This document shows positions 9,692-20,225 of a stretch of 64,000 nucleotides of DNA, in pieces (the stretch's first letter is position 1; each line of letters opens with the position of its first letter). Source of the DNA: Massilia agri (GTDB lineage Bacteria; Pseudomonadota; Gammaproteobacteria; Burkholderiales; Burkholderiaceae_D); contig NZ_JANUHA010000005.1 in the NCBI RefSeq assembly GCF_024753255.1, forward strand, positions 1 through 64,000, written 5' to 3'. Under the pieces are notes generated by a model. It ran no database searches. It saw only the letters and a program-made list of their open reading frames with translations, and was not told the DNA's origin. Position numbers and translations under genes: made by a program.

Positions 9692-12154
9692 TCAGCCGCA
9701 TTCGCCCACGTAATGGCACTCGCCGCAGCGGGTGCAGCCATCCACCTTGCGCAGCGCCCGCGCGCCGCATTCCGGGCACTTGGCCCCGCTGACCGTGGGC
9801 AGGGCGCCGGAAGCGGTCGCCGGCTGTGGTTCGGTTTCGAGTGCTACGCCGTCGCAGCGCGCGGCGAAGCGGCACGCCAGTTCCGGCACTGCCAGCTGGT
9901 TGCCCCAGGCGTCGAGGAAGCCGCGGCGTATCAGGACCCGCTGCAGCATGAAGGCGATCGCCGCCACTTCCGAATCGTGGTAGACCGGCACCTGGGTGCC
10001 ATCCTCGCGGGTGAGGTAACCGCAGCGCACCGGGCCCTTTTCCCACACCACGTCGCGCATGTCCGCCAGCGCCCGCGCGATCGGGCCGCCGGCGCGCGCC
10101 ACCATCGACAGCAGGCGCATCGAGGCGGTGATCCACTGCTGGCCGTCGGTGCGCTGGTTGGAGGGCATGAAGAACTCGAAGGGACGCTCGATGGTCACCG
10201 GCCTGCCTTCGTGAACGCCGTCGGCGCGGATGAAGCTCACGGTCAGGTAGGCGGTCTTGCGGCCCTCCTGGGTCGAGTATTCGATCTTCGACGTCACCGA
10301 TTCCAGTTCGCCCAGCGGCCGGCGCTCGAAGCGCTTGCGCAGCGGGTCTTCATCGGGCGGGGCGGCCTGCGGGGCCGCGTCCGAGGTCGACAGCACGCTG
10401 CCCAGCACCGTGTTCGGGCGGTAGGTCGCCAGGCCCTTCAGGCCCGCCTGCCAGGCCTGGCTGTAGAGATCGCGGAAGTCATCAAAGGGATAGTCTTCCG
10501 GCACGTTGACGGTCTTCGAGATCGCCGTGTCGATGAAGGGCTGCACCGCCTCCACCATGCGCAAGTGTTCGATCGCGCGCATCTCGAGCGCGGTCACGAA
10601 AGCGGGCGGCAGCGCGTCCACGTCGTAACCCATGCGGCGGTACAGGCGCCAGGCATGGTCCTCGACCTCGTAGCTGCGCATGGAACCGTCCGCCATGCGC
10701 TTCCTGCGCTGGTAGGTCCAGGAGTAGGGCGGTTCGATGCCGTTCGAGGCATTGTCGGCGAAGGCCAGCGAGATGGTGCCGGTGGGCGCGATCGACAGCA
10801 AGTGCGAATTGCGGATGCCGTACATGCGGATCGCCTCGCGCAGCCACTCGGGCAGGCGTTGCACGAACTGGCCGCCGAGGTACTTGTCCGCGTCGAACAG
10901 CGGGAAGGGACCTTCCTCGCGCGCCAGCGCCACCGAGGTGGCATAGGCCGCATCGCGCAGGGTCTCGGCGATGCGCGCGGCCATCGCCCGCCCTTGGTCG
11001 GAATCGTAGCGCAGCCCCAGCATGACGAGGGCGCTGCCCAGGCCCAGGAAGCCGAGGCCGATGCGGCGCTTGGCCTGTGATTCCGCCAGCTGCTGTGGCA
11101 GCGGCCATGCGGTCGCGTCCAGCACCAGGTCGAGCATGCGCACGCCGACTGCGGCGACTTCGCACATGCGCTCGAAGTCGAAGGAGGGGCTGGCGCCGAA
11201 AGGGTCGTCCACAAATGCCGTGAGGTTCACCGAACCGAGGTCGCAGCAGCCGTAGGCGGGCAGGGGCTGCTCGCCGCAGGGATTGGTGGCGTGCAGCTGT
11301 TCGGCGTACCAGAGGTTGTTTTCCGCGTTCATGCGGTCGATGAAGAGCACGCCCGGCTCGGCGTGGTCGTAGGTCGAGGCAATGATGCGGTCCCACAGTT
11401 CGCGCGCGCGCACCTGGCGATATGACCAGCGGCCATCCGGCAAGCGGCGCGCGCTGGCCATGTCTTCCTCGCCCGGTTCGGCGCGGTGGACCAGGTCGAA
11501 CATGGCGTCGCTTTCCACGGCGCGCATGAAGTCGTCGCTGACGCCGACCGAGATATTGAAGTTCGTGAGTCCGCCCGCGTCCTTGGCGGCGATGAAGCGT
11601 TCGATGTCGGGGTGGTCGATGCGCAGCACGCCCATCTGGGCGCCGCGCCGCGCGCCGGCCGATTCGACCGTGCGGCAGGAGGCGTCGAACACTTCCATAT
11701 AGGAGACCGGCCCGGAGGCGCGCGAGCGGGTGCCGTGGACCTTGCTGCCCATGGGGCGGATGGCGCTGAAGTCGTAGCCGACCCCGCCGCCGCGGCGCAT
11801 GGTCTCGGCGGCCTCGGCCAGGGCCGTATAGATGCCGGGCAGCGGGCCGTCGTTGCCGGAGATCGAATCGCCGACCGGCTGCACGAAACAGTTGATGAGG
11901 GTGGCCTGCAGGCCGAGGCCGGCGGCCGAGTTGATGCGTCCGGCGGGCACGAAGCCCTGTTCCTGGGCCCAGAGGAAGTGCGCCTCGCGCTCTTCCCGCT
12001 GGTCTTCGGCTTCGAGCGCGGCCAGGGCGCGCGCCACGCGCAAACGCACGTCGAAGACGCTGGTCTCAGTGCCCTTGGCGTATTTCTCGCGCAGGACGTC
12101 GAGCGAGACTTCCTGCGGGGGCAGGCCGCCCGGCCCCGTATCGACTGCATTCAT
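9692..12154 (-). CDS. nrdJ: Adenosylcobalamin-dependent (class II) ribonucleoside-diphosphate reductase
   Basis: An 820-residue class II ribonucleotide reductase making deoxyribonucleotides with adenosylcobalamin as radical source, so it needs no oxygen. The active-site region reads [17 protein letters not shown] (Cys near residue 293), with an earlier partner Cys in [10 protein letters not shown]. The [19 protein letters not shown] loop of the ten-stranded barrel is also present. The C-terminus (about residues 790-820) carries a Cys-rich zinc-ribbon with CPEC, CTRC and GEC, as in the long vitamin B12-dependent forms. The start at 12154 has a GGAG-like site 8 bases upstream. It follows ubiK by 33 bases and may be cotranscribed with it. 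Confidence 0.95.
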   Translation of the reverse strand: MNAVDTGPGGLPPQEVSLDVLREKYAKGTETSVFDVRLRVARALAALEAEDQREEREAHFLWAQEQGFVPAGRINSAAGLGLQATLINCFVQPVGDSISGNDGPLPGIYTALAEAAETMRRGGGVGYDFSAIRPMGSKVHGTRSRASGPVSYMEVFDASCRTVESAGARRGAQMGVLRIDHPDIERFIAAKDAGGLTNFNISVGVSDDFMRAVESDAMFDLVHRAEPGEEDMASARRLPDGRWSYRQVRARELWDRIIASTYDHAEPGVLFIDRMNAENNLWYAEQLHATNPCGEQPLPAYGCCDLGSVNLTAFVDDPFGASPSFDFERMCEVAAVGVRMLDLVLDATAWPLPQQLAESQAKRRIGLGFLGLGSALVMLGLRYDSDQGRAMAARIAETLRDAAYATSVALAREEGPFPLFDADKYLGGQFVQRLPEWLREAIRMYGIRNSHLLSIAPTGTISLAFADNASNGIEPPYSWTYQRRKRMADGSMRSYEVEDHAWRLYRRMGYDVDALPPAFVTALEMRAIEHLRMVEAVQPFIDTAISKTVNVPEDYPFDDFRDLYSQAWQAGLKGLATYRPNTVLGSVLSTSDAAPQAAPPDEDPLRKRFERRPLGELESVTSKIEYSTQEGRKTAYLTVSFIRADGVHEGRPVTIERPFEFFMPSNQRTDGQQWITASMRLLSMVARAGGPIARALADMRDVVWEKGPVRCGYLTREDGTQVPVYHDSEVAAIAFMLQRVLIRRGFLDAWGNQLAVPELACRFAARCDGVALETEPQPATASGALPTVSGAKCPECGARALRKVDGCTRCGECHYVGECG

Positions 12155-12187
12155 GGTGCACTCCGCTGCCTGAATGCCGCCGCAGGG

Positions 12188-12535
12188 TCAGGGCTTGTCG
12201 AGGATCACATGGGGCGCGGCCGGATCGGTGGCGCCAGGGAGCGGGCCGGCGCCGGACGCGGCGGCCGAAGGGGTGGCCGAAGCGCTCGCGCCGGACTGGC
12301 CGGCCAGGCGGGCTTCCAGTTCCACCACGCGCAGCTCCAGCGCTTCGAGGCGGGCGCGGGTCTTGGCCAGCACCTGGGCCTGGATGTCGAATTCTTCGCG
12401 GGTGACGAGGTCGAGCTTGGAGAAACCCTGGGTCATCATGGCCTTGACGTTGCGCTCGATGTCCTTGGCCGGCGTGCTTTCCAGCGCCTGGTTGATCTTG
12501 CCTTGGATGTCGTTGAAGAAGTTGTTCATATCCAT
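12188..12535 (-). CDS. ubiK: Ubiquinone biosynthesis accessory factor UbiK (BMFP domain, YqiC-like)
   Basis: A 115-residue protein. The N-terminal half (NNFFNDIQGKINQALESTPA, then FSKLDLVTREEFDIQAQVL) is the amphipathic plus coiled-coil BMFP domain of UbiK, a small membrane-associated partner of UbiJ in the aerobic Ubi complex. A leucine-heptad coiled coil runs to about residue 82. The last 33 residues are an Ala/Ser/Pro-rich tail, longer than in Escherichia coli. The start may be the ATG at 12535 or the second Met (MNNFF) at 12529. The gene is divergent from the torF operon. Confidence 0.88.
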   Translation of the reverse strand: MDMNNFFNDIQGKINQALESTPAKDIERNVKAMMTQGFSKLDLVTREEFDIQAQVLAKTRARLEALELRVVELEARLAGQSGASASATPSAAASGAGPLPGATDPAAPHVILDKP

Positions 12536-12555
12536 TTCCTGGTCAGGCAGTGGGC

Positions 12556-12572
12556 TGCACCACGACAGTGCA
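12556..12572. promoter_or_regulatory. NtrC-like binding dyad upstream of torF-glnK-amtB
   Basis: TGCAC at 12556-12560 and GTGCA at 12568-12572 form a perfect dyad with a 7-base spacer, matching the GCAC-N7-GTGC core of NtrC enhancers. It lies about 165-170 bases upstream of the expected start site of the sigma-54 promoter at 12707. A lone TGGTGC half-site is about 15-20 bases further on (12586-12591). Confidence 0.6.
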
Positions 12573-12706
12573 GCGCCATCCGCTTTGGTGCGTGGCGCGG
12601 GGTTGGCAACCCTTTGCGCCGGTTGACGGGCTTGTTCTTATCGCAAATGGGGCGGATGGCTGAGAAAACAAGCACCCGAAACCACCCCAGGCAGCGGTTT
12701 TTGCGC

Positions 12707-12722
12707 TGGCACGCATCCTGCT
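12707..12722 (+). promoter_or_regulatory. Sigma-54 promoter of torF-glnK-amtB
   Basis: TGGCAC, five bases, CTGCT. The invariant -24 GG (12708-12709) and -12 GC (12720-12721) are exactly 10 bases apart, and the first hexamer matches the sigma-54 consensus perfectly. The predicted transcript start is near 12732, 74 bases before the torF ATG. No comparably good sigma-70 promoter is seen here. Confidence 0.75.
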
Positions 12723-12805
12723 AAAGAGTTATCAGGCGTGCAGCAGACAGGATTGTAAACCGCAACAGCTCCGCCTGGAGCCAAGTTGACTATAAGGGGA
12801 ATGTC

Positions 12806-13898
<1,093 letters not shown>

Positions 13899-13908
13899 GA
13901 GGAACCCG

Positions 13909-15312
13909 ATGAAATCCACCCTCACCAAAGTCCTGGCCGGTCTCACCGCCGCCAGCCTGGCGCTGCCGGCCCTGGCCGCGCCCACCATCAACAAGGGCGA
14001 CACCGCCTGGATGTTTGTGGCGACCCTGCTCGTCATCATGATGTCGATCCCCGGCCTGGCCCTGTTCTACGGCGGCCTGGTGCGCGCCAAGAACATGCTG
14101 TCGGTGCTGATGCAGGTCTTCATGGTGTTCTCCCTGATCATCGTCCTGTGGTGCCTGTACGGCTACTCGCTGGCCTTCACCCAGGGCGGCACCGCCTTCA
14201 TCGGCGGCGGCGACCGCCTGTTCCTGAACGGCATCTACGACGCCGCCGCCGGCACCTTCAGCCAGGCCGCGACCTTCAGCAAGGAGACGATGATCCCCGA
14301 GTTCATCTTCGTCGCCTTCCAGGGCACTTTCGCGGCGATTACCTGCGGCCTGATCGTCGGCGCGTTCGCCGAGCGCGTGCGCTTCTCGGCGGTGCTGGCC
14401 TTCATGGTGATCTGGTTCACCTTCGGCTACCTGCCGGTGGCCCACATGGTCTGGTTCTGGGCCGGCCCCGACGCGATCACCGACGCCGCCTCGCTGGCCA
14501 AGGTCACCGCCGACGCCGGTTTCCTGTGGCAGAAGGGCGCCCTCGACTTCGCGGGCGGCACCGTGGTGCACATCAATGCGGCGGTGGCCGGCCTGGTCGG
14601 CGCCTACGTGATCGGCAAGCGCACGGGTTTGGGGCGCGAATCGATGGCTCCGCACTCCTTGACGATGACCATGATCGGCGCCTCGCTCCTGTGGGTGGGC
14701 TGGTTCGGCTTCAACGCCGGCTCGGCGCTGGAAGCGGGCGACGTGGCCGCGCTGGCCTTCATCAACACCCTGCTGGCGACCGCCGCCTCGGCCGTGTCGT
14801 GGATGTTCGGCGAGTGGATCTTCAAGCGCAAGCCTTCGCTGCTGGGCGCGGTGTCGGGCGCGGTCTCCGGCCTGGTGGCGATCACCCCGGCCGCCGGTTT
14901 CGTCGGCCCGATGGGCGGCCTGGTCATCGGCCTGCTGGCCGGCGTGGTCTGCCTGTGGGGCGTGACCGGCCTGAAACGCCTGCTGGGCGCCGACGACTCG
15001 CTGGACGTGTTCGGCGTGCACGGCGTGGGCGGCATCCTGGGCGCGCTGCTGACCGGCGTCTTCGCTTCGCCGCAGCTGGGCGGGCAGGGCATCTGGGACT
15101 ACATCGCCAATAAAGGTTCGCCGGACTACTCGATCGCCGGCCAGGTCTGGGTGCAGGCGCAGGCCGTCGGCATCACCATCGTGTGGTCGGCCGTCGTCGC
15201 CTTCATCGCCTTCAAGCTGGTGGACGTGGTGATCGGACTGCGCGTGCCGGTGGAGCAGGAGCGCGAAGGGCTGGACATCACCAGCCATGGCGAATCGGCG
15301 TACCACTCCTGA
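13909..15312 (+). CDS. amtB: Ammonium transporter AmtB
   Basis: A 467-residue inner-membrane ammonium channel with an N-terminal signal peptide (cleavage near LAAPTIN, about residue 24) and eleven predicted helices. The pore twin histidines lie in GGTVVHINA and DVFGVHGVGG, and the gate region FYGGLVRAKN is conserved. The C-terminal cytoplasmic tail (VEQEREGLDI) is the segment that contacts GlnK. It is the last gene of the torF-glnK-amtB operon, followed 48 bases later by a strong terminator. Confidence 0.96.
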   Translation: MKSTLTKVLAGLTAASLALPALAAPTINKGDTAWMFVATLLVIMMSIPGLALFYGGLVRAKNMLSVLMQVFMVFSLIIVLWCLYGYSLAFTQGGTAFIGGGDRLFLNGIYDAAAGTFSQAATFSKETMIPEFIFVAFQGTFAAITCGLIVGAFAERVRFSAVLAFMVIWFTFGYLPVAHMVWFWAGPDAITDAASLAKVTADAGFLWQKGALDFAGGTVVHINAAVAGLVGAYVIGKRTGLGRESMAPHSLTMTMIGASLLWVGWFGFNAGSALEAGDVAALAFINTLLATAASAVSWMFGEWIFKRKPSLLGAVSGAVSGLVAITPAAGFVGPMGGLVIGLLAGVVCLWGVTGLKRLLGADDSLDVFGVHGVGGILGALLTGVFASPQLGGQGIWDYIANKGSPDYSIAGQVWVQAQAVGITIVWSAVVAFIAFKLVDVVIGLRVPVEQEREGLDITSHGESAYHS

Positions 15313-15360
15313 TTGACTGCCGGGCGGCGGTTGCCGCCGGTGACTGTGTTCCATCCTAAG

Positions 15361-15393
15361 ACGCCCCGCTGCATTGCGCAGTGGGGCGTTTTC
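15361..15393 (+). terminator. Rho-independent terminator after amtB
   Basis: A 12-bp stem (15361-15372 with 15378-15389, one G-T wobble) with a 5-base loop is followed by TTTTC. It ends the torF-glnK-amtB message and separates it from the downstream lipoprotein gene. Confidence 0.85.
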
Positions 15394-15423
15394 ATTCCTC
15401 TGCTCCTTGTCCCTCCCTCGCAA

Positions 15424-15537
15424 CTCTACCGTTTGGTAGAGCCAATCGTACATACCTCAACTCTATGTTATCGTTAACATTTCCATATGGAAACTTTGTA
15501 TCTTGTCTTGCCGGGAATGTGACATGCATTGATGTCA
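15424..15537. promoter_or_regulatory. Dyad-rich promoter region of the diheme lipoprotein gene
   Basis: Four perfect dyads occur in 114 bases: CTCTACC-N4-GGTAGAG (15424-15441), ATGTTA-N4-TAACAT (15465-15480), the 14-base palindrome TTTCCATATGGAAA (15480-15493) and TGACAT-N6-ATGTCA (15520-15537). A possible promoter is TTAACA (15474-15479), 16 bases, TTGTAT (15496-15501), which puts the palindrome inside the spacer, where a repressor would block polymerase. The stretch is much richer in A+T than the flanking genes. Confidence 0.45.
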
Positions 15538-15590
15538 TCTGTACTCCGTGAGCCAGGCAGGGCCGATCACACCAGAACGAGGGAGATAGC

Positions 15591-18500
15591 ATGAAAGTAC
15601 GACCGGTTCGACTCCGGCCCGGCGAGGCTGTGGGCAGGGGAGTGGCGCTCACCCTGGCGCTCCTGCTGGCCGCATGCGGTGGAGGCGACACCCCGGCGTC
15701 CGGCGAGCAGAAGACGCAATCGATGTCCAGGACCTCGGCCAGCATCAGCGCGGAAGTGCCGCTCACGCCGACCGGCGCCAGCGCCAGTTCAGTCGAGCGC
15801 GGCGACCTGGGCGCGACGGCCGCGATCGACCGCAATCCCGCCACGCGCTGGGGCAGCGCCTTCAGCGACGGCGAGCAGCTGACGCTCGACTACGGCGCTC
15901 CGGTCGCGATCAACCGGGTGCGCATCGACTGGGAGAACGCGCACGCCAGCGAGTACCTGCTGCAGGTCTCGAACGACCTGTCGACCTGGACCACGATCCG
16001 GCACGTGACGAACAGCCAGGGCGGCACCGAGGACCTCACCGGCCTGGATGGCCAGGGCCGCTACCTGCGCGTGCAGGGCGTGCGCCGCGCCGGCCAGTAT
16101 GGCTATTCGATCTTCGAGATACAGGCGTTCTCCGGCAGCCTCGCCACGCCTCGGCCGGATCCGGACCCGCAGCAACCGCCGCTCGACCCCGGCCAGCCCG
16201 GCGTCATCATCAAGCCGGTCCAGGCCACCTCGTCCGCGGTCGAGAATCCCGGCATGGCGGCGGGGCAGGCCATCGACGGCAACCCTGGCACGCGCTGGGC
16301 CAGCCGCTTCGAGGACGGCGCCTGGATCCAGTTCGATTTCGGCAGCAAGACCCAGGTCGGCTACATGAAGCTGCAATGGGAGAACTCGTACGGTCGCGAA
16401 TACGCGCTGCAGGTCTCGGACGACGGGCAGGTGTGGCGCGAGCTGCGCTACGTCAGCGGGGGCAAGGGCGGCGTGGAAGAGTTCTTCAACCTCGGCATGC
16501 ACGCGCGCTACCTGCGCCTGCAGGGCGTCAGCCGCGCCACCCAGTACGGCTATTCGCTCTACGAGGTGCAGTTCAAGACGCCGGGCAGCGACAACACCCT
16601 GCCGGCGCTGGCGACTTCGCCCCAGGCCTGGCCGGCCGGCGGCGCAGGCATGGCGCCGCTGCCGGGCGCCGACGCGCCGATCGAGACCCTGCAGTTCACG
16701 CTCCCCGACGGCACGCTGGTCACCCGCTTCGGCGCGCGCGGGCTGGCGCGCCACGGGCGCGAGCGCGGCGAGGACTGGAACGAGATCGGCTACGGCCCCA
16801 ACGAGACCGTCGACCTGGCCACCGGCCTGCCGCGCGACAAGGGGCCGGGCAACTACCTCAGCTTCGTGCCGCAGTACTTCAAGAACCGCACCTGGGGCGT
16901 GGAGATCATCGACAACAGCCGCGTGCCCGGCGTGACCAGGCCGACCCTGACCGTGAACCAGTACACCACGGTCGATTTCCTCTCCGGCGGCATTGCCTTC
17001 TTCCGCGCCTTCGACCGCCCGGGCGTCACCGGCTACGGCTGGATGGCGCCGGGCGAACTGGTGGATGGGAACATCAAGCTGTGCCAGCCGGTGCCGTACC
17101 CGTCGGGTCCCCGCCTGGTATCAAGCAAGGGCATCAACAACGGCTGCACTCTCCTGATCAAGAATTATCCGGGTCATGGCGGCCTCGACGCCGCAGGATT
17201 CCCGAACGGCACCTCGGTTCCTTCGCGGGCGCTCACGGTCGGCGACGTGATCGAGGTCTCGCCCTCCATGTTCACCACCACCGAGTCACTGGCCGGCAAG
17301 GGCGATAACGGCGGCATCCGCTACTATTCCTATGAGTGGACGTACGTGGTCGGCGCCGGCCTGCGGCCCTGGTATGGCGTGCAGCCGCGCCTGAATTCGG
17401 TGCCGCTGCCGGAAGCCACCCTGTCCGGCGGCCTGGGCTCCGTGCCGTACAACTACACGGACGAAGGCGCCCTGATGTTCCAGCAGCCGCACAACCACAT
17501 CGGCATGCAGAACATGCAGCGCTTCGTCGAAGGCCGGCGCCTGCTGCACACCAACTTCACCACGGGCGCCCACAACGAGCCGGGCAACGATCCCTACCTC
17601 GACGCGGCGGGCCTGCAGGGCCAGCGCTTCAACGCGTCGAGCTGCGTGGCCTGCCATGTCAACAATGGCCGTAGCCCCGCGCCGGCGGCCCTGCGCCAGC
17701 GCCTCGACAGCATGTCGGTGCGGGTGGCCTCGCTCGACGGCGCCGGCCGGCAGGTTCCGCACCCGCAGTACGGCAGCGCGGTGCAGATGAATGCGCTCGC
17801 CGCGGGCGCCAGCCAGAACTGGGGCATGGGCGTGCGGGTAGGGGGCTTCGAGACGCGCAACGTGACACTGGCGGACGGCAGCGTGGTCCAGCTGCGCAAG
17901 CCGACCCTGGCCTTCGAAGGCGCCACGCCGTCTGTCGCGTCGCTGCGCGCCGCCCAGCCCATGATCGGCGCCGGCCTGCTCGAAGCGGTGCCGGAAGCCG
18001 ACATCCTGGCGCGGGTGCGCCCGGCGCCCGACCAGGACGGGATCAAGGGCCGCGCCAACTTCGTCTTCGATCCGGAAACGAGGGCGGTGCGCCTGGGCCG
18101 CTTCGGGTGGAAGGCGGGCAAGGCCTCGCTGCGTCACCAGAGCGCCGAAGCCCTGCTGCTGGACATGGCCGTGACCTCGCCGGTCTACCCGAACCGGCGC
18201 TGCGCCAGCGACCCGGCCAACTGCGCCGGGCTGGGCGCCGAGCGCGGCATCAGCGAGGCCGACCTGAAATCGATCTCGCACTACCTGGCGCTGGTGGCGG
18301 TGCCGGCCCAGCGCAGCATCCCGAGCGGCTTCCCGAAAGGCGTGTCGGTGCTGGACGAGCACAAGGTCGACGCCGTGCAGGTGGGCGCGGGCGCGAAGCT
18401 GTTCCAGGCGATGCGCTGCGCCGCCTGCCACACGGCGGAGATGAAGACCGGCGCGAACCACCTGTTCGCGGAACTGCGCAACCAGACCATCCGTCCCTAC

Positions 18501-18785
18501 ACCGACCTGCTGCTGCATGACATGGGCCCGGACCTGGCCGACGGCTACGTGGAAGGCCAGGCGAGCGGCAGCATGTGGCGCACCGCGCCGCTGTGGGGCA
18601 TCGGTTATACCGAGAAGGTCATGGGCGGCGCCGGCAAGGTGGGCTACCTGCACGATGGCCGCGCCCGCAGCCTGAGCGAAGCCATCCTGTGGCATGGCGG
18701 CGAGGCGGAGCGCTCGCGCCAGCGCTTCGAGCAGCTCAGCCGCAGCGACCGCGACGCCCTGCTGGCCTTCCTGCGCTCCCTTTAG
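15591..18785 (+). CDS. Lipoprotein with two discoidin domains and a diheme oxidoreductase domain
   Basis: A 1064-residue exported protein. It has a lipobox LAAC with Cys29 after a hydrophobic segment. Two tandem F5/8 type C (discoidin) domains follow at about residues 62-180 and 205-330; their sequences are clearly related (AIDRNPATRWGS versus AIDGNPGTRWAS; YLRVQGVRRAGQYGYS versus YLRLQGVSRATQYGYS). From about residue 350 to the end is a di-haem oxidoreductase (DHOR-type) region with heme sites CVACH (685-689) and CAACH (943-947). The discoidin domains probably bind a surface carbohydrate, while the diheme part may act as a peroxidase-like or thiol-type redox enzyme. The gene is preceded by GAGGGAGATAGC and appears monocistronic. 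Confidence 0.85.
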   Translation: MKVRPVRLRPGEAVGRGVALTLALLLAACGGGDTPASGEQKTQSMSRTSASISAEVPLTPTGASASSVERGDLGATAAIDRNPATRWGSAFSDGEQLTLDYGAPVAINRVRIDWENAHASEYLLQVSNDLSTWTTIRHVTNSQGGTEDLTGLDGQGRYLRVQGVRRAGQYGYSIFEIQAFSGSLATPRPDPDPQQPPLDPGQPGVIIKPVQATSSAVENPGMAAGQAIDGNPGTRWASRFEDGAWIQFDFGSKTQVGYMKLQWENSYGREYALQVSDDGQVWRELRYVSGGKGGVEEFFNLGMHARYLRLQGVSRATQYGYSLYEVQFKTPGSDNTLPALATSPQAWPAGGAGMAPLPGADAPIETLQFTLPDGTLVTRFGARGLARHGRERGEDWNEIGYGPNETVDLATGLPRDKGPGNYLSFVPQYFKNRTWGVEIIDNSRVPGVTRPTLTVNQYTTVDFLSGGIAFFRAFDRPGVTGYGWMAPGELVDGNIKLCQPVPYPSGPRLVSSKGINNGCTLLIKNYPGHGGLDAAGFPNGTSVPSRALTVGDVIEVSPSMFTTTESLAGKGDNGGIRYYSYEWTYVVGAGLRPWYGVQPRLNSVPLPEATLSGGLGSVPYNYTDEGALMFQQPHNHIGMQNMQRFVEGRRLLHTNFTTGAHNEPGNDPYLDAAGLQGQRFNASSCVACHVNNGRSPAPAALRQRLDSMSVRVASLDGAGRQVPHPQYGSAVQMNALAAGASQNWGMGVRVGGFETRNVTLADGSVVQLRKPTLAFEGATPSVASLRAAQPMIGAGLLEAVPEADILARVRPAPDQDGIKGRANFVFDPETRAVRLGRFGWKAGKASLRHQSAEALLLDMAVTSPVYPNRRCASDPANCAGLGAERGISEADLKSISHYLALVAVPAQRSIPSGFPKGVSVLDEHKVDAVQVGAGAKLFQAMRCAACHTAEMKTGANHLFAELRNQTIRPYTDLLLHDMGPDLADGYVEGQASGSMWRTAPLWGIGYTEKVMGGAGKVGYLHDGRARSLSEAILWHGGEAERSRQRFEQLSRSDRDALLAFLRSL

Positions 18786-18803
18786 GCTGGCCCGGAGGCC
18801 GTG

Positions 18804-18833
18804 AATGGCCCTGCTGCATGCAGGGCCATTTTC
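18804..18833 (+). terminator. Terminator after the diheme lipoprotein gene
   Basis: A perfect 10-bp stem (18804-18813 with 18821-18830) with a 7-base loop runs into TTTTC. It lies 19 bases after the stop codon of the lipoprotein gene. Confidence 0.75.
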
Positions 18834-18864
18834 CTGGCAACCCAGCACCTTTAAAACGGCCAGG

Positions 18865-18893
18865 TCGTCCCTATATGATGCTACCGATATAAT
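18865..18893 (+). promoter_or_regulatory. Predicted promoter of gshA
   Basis: A perfect TATAAT lies at 18888-18893, with a weak TCGTCC -35 at 18865-18870 after 17 bases. The start codon of gshA follows about 30 bases later. Confidence 0.5.
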
Positions 18894-18923
18894 TCGAATA
18901 AGCTCATACTAGGACGTCCACCC

Positions 18924-20225
18924 ATGGTTCCGCACCTCGCCACCGCCCTGACCGGTCCCCTTCTCGACCTGGAAAAAAAAATCCTCGAAGCCACGCCCGC
19001 GATCGAGCGCTGGTTCCGTCTCGAGTGGCAGGAGCACACGCCGCCGTTTTATTGCTCGGTGGACCTGCGCAATGCCGGCTACAAGCTGGCGCCGGTGGAC
19101 ACCAACCTGTTCCCGGGCGGCTTCAACAACCTCTCCACCGAGATGCTGCCGCTGACGGTGCAGGCCGCCATGGCCGCGATCGACAAGTATTGCCCGGATG
19201 CGCGCAACCTCCTGATGATCCCGGAAACCCATACGCGCAACCCGATGTACCTGCAGAACGTGGCGCGCCTGATGCAGATCTTCCGCCAGACGGGCCTGCA
19301 CGTTCGCCTGGGTTCGCTGTCGCCGGAGGTCACCCAGCCGACTCCGCTGGCGCTGCCTGACGGCAATATGCTGGTGGTCGAGCCCCTGGTGCGTTCGCCG
19401 AACGGGCGCCGCGTCGGCCTGGCCGATTTCGACCCCTGCACCATCCTGCTGAACAACGACCTGTCGGCCGGCATCCCCTCGATCCTGGAAAACATCCACG
19501 AGCAGTCGCTGCTGCCGCCGGTCCATGCCGGCTGGGCGCTGCGCCGCAAGAGCAATCACCTCAAGGCCTTCGACGAAGTCGCCAAGAAGTTCGGCAAGCT
19601 GATCGAGATCGATCCCTGGCTGGTCAACCCCCTGCACAGCAAGGTGGGCGAGGTCGACCTGCAGGAAGACGTGGGCACCGAACAATTGGCCGACGCGGTC
19701 TCGGCCCTGCTCTCGAAGATCAAGAAGAAGTACAAGGAATACGGCATGAAGGAGCAGAAGCCCTTCGTGATCGTCAAGCCGGACGCCGGCACCTACGGCA
19801 TGGGCGTATTGAGCGTGAAGGACGCCAGCGAGGTGAAGGACCTGAGCCGCGCCCAGCGCGCCAAGATGACCGTCATCAAGGATGGCGTGGCCGTCAACGA
19901 CATGATCGTGCAGGAGGGCGTGCCGACCTTCGAGTCCATCAACGATGCGGTGGCCGAGCCGGTGGTGTACATGATCGACCGCTACGTGGTGGGCGGCTTC
20001 TACCGCGTGCACGCCGAGCGCGGCATCGACCAGAACCTGAACGCGCCGGGTTCCCAGTACGTGCCGCTGGCGTTTGCCCAGCAACATGCCGTGCCGGACC
20101 TGAAGGCCAAGCCGGGCACCGCCGCGCCGAACCGCTTCTACGTCTACGGCGTGGTGGCGCGCCTGGGGCTGCTGGCGGCATCGCTCGAGCTCGAGCGCAC
20201 CGACCCCAACCCCGAAGTGTACTGA
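18924..20225 (+). CDS. gshA: Glutamate-cysteine ligase (proteobacterial GshA type)
   Basis: A 433-residue enzyme for the first step of glutathione synthesis (gamma-glutamylcysteine from Glu, Cys and ATP). It belongs to the GshA family found in beta-proteobacteria and Acidithiobacillus-like bacteria, not the Escherichia coli family. Recognisable blocks are CSVDLRNAGYKLAPVDTNLFPGGFNNL (residues about 44-70, given in part), KPDAGTYGMGVL and YVVGGFYRVH. gshB follows 760 bases downstream, with a convergent gene between them. Its stop codon directly abuts the stop of the minus-strand gene at 20226, so there is no room for a separate terminator. Confidence 0.93.
   Translation: MVPHLATALTGPLLDLEKKILEATPAIERWFRLEWQEHTPPFYCSVDLRNAGYKLAPVDTNLFPGGFNNLSTEMLPLTVQAAMAAIDKYCPDARNLLMIPETHTRNPMYLQNVARLMQIFRQTGLHVRLGSLSPEVTQPTPLALPDGNMLVVEPLVRSPNGRRVGLADFDPCTILLNNDLSAGIPSILENIHEQSLLPPVHAGWALRRKSNHLKAFDEVAKKFGKLIEIDPWLVNPLHSKVGEVDLQEDVGTEQLADAVSALLSKIKKKYKEYGMKEQKPFVIVKPDAGTYGMGVLSVKDASEVKDLSRAQRAKMTVIKDGVAVNDMIVQEGVPTFESINDAVAEPVVYMIDRYVVGGFYRVHAERGIDQNLNAPGSQYVPLAFAQQHAVPDLKAKPGTAAPNRFYVYGVVARLGLLAASLELERTDPNPEVY

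Noticed and set aside
12574..12591. A second full NtrC site (GCGCCA-N-TGGTGC) near 12580
   Set aside because: The spacing is 7 rather than 3 bases between the hexamers, so only the right half is convincing.
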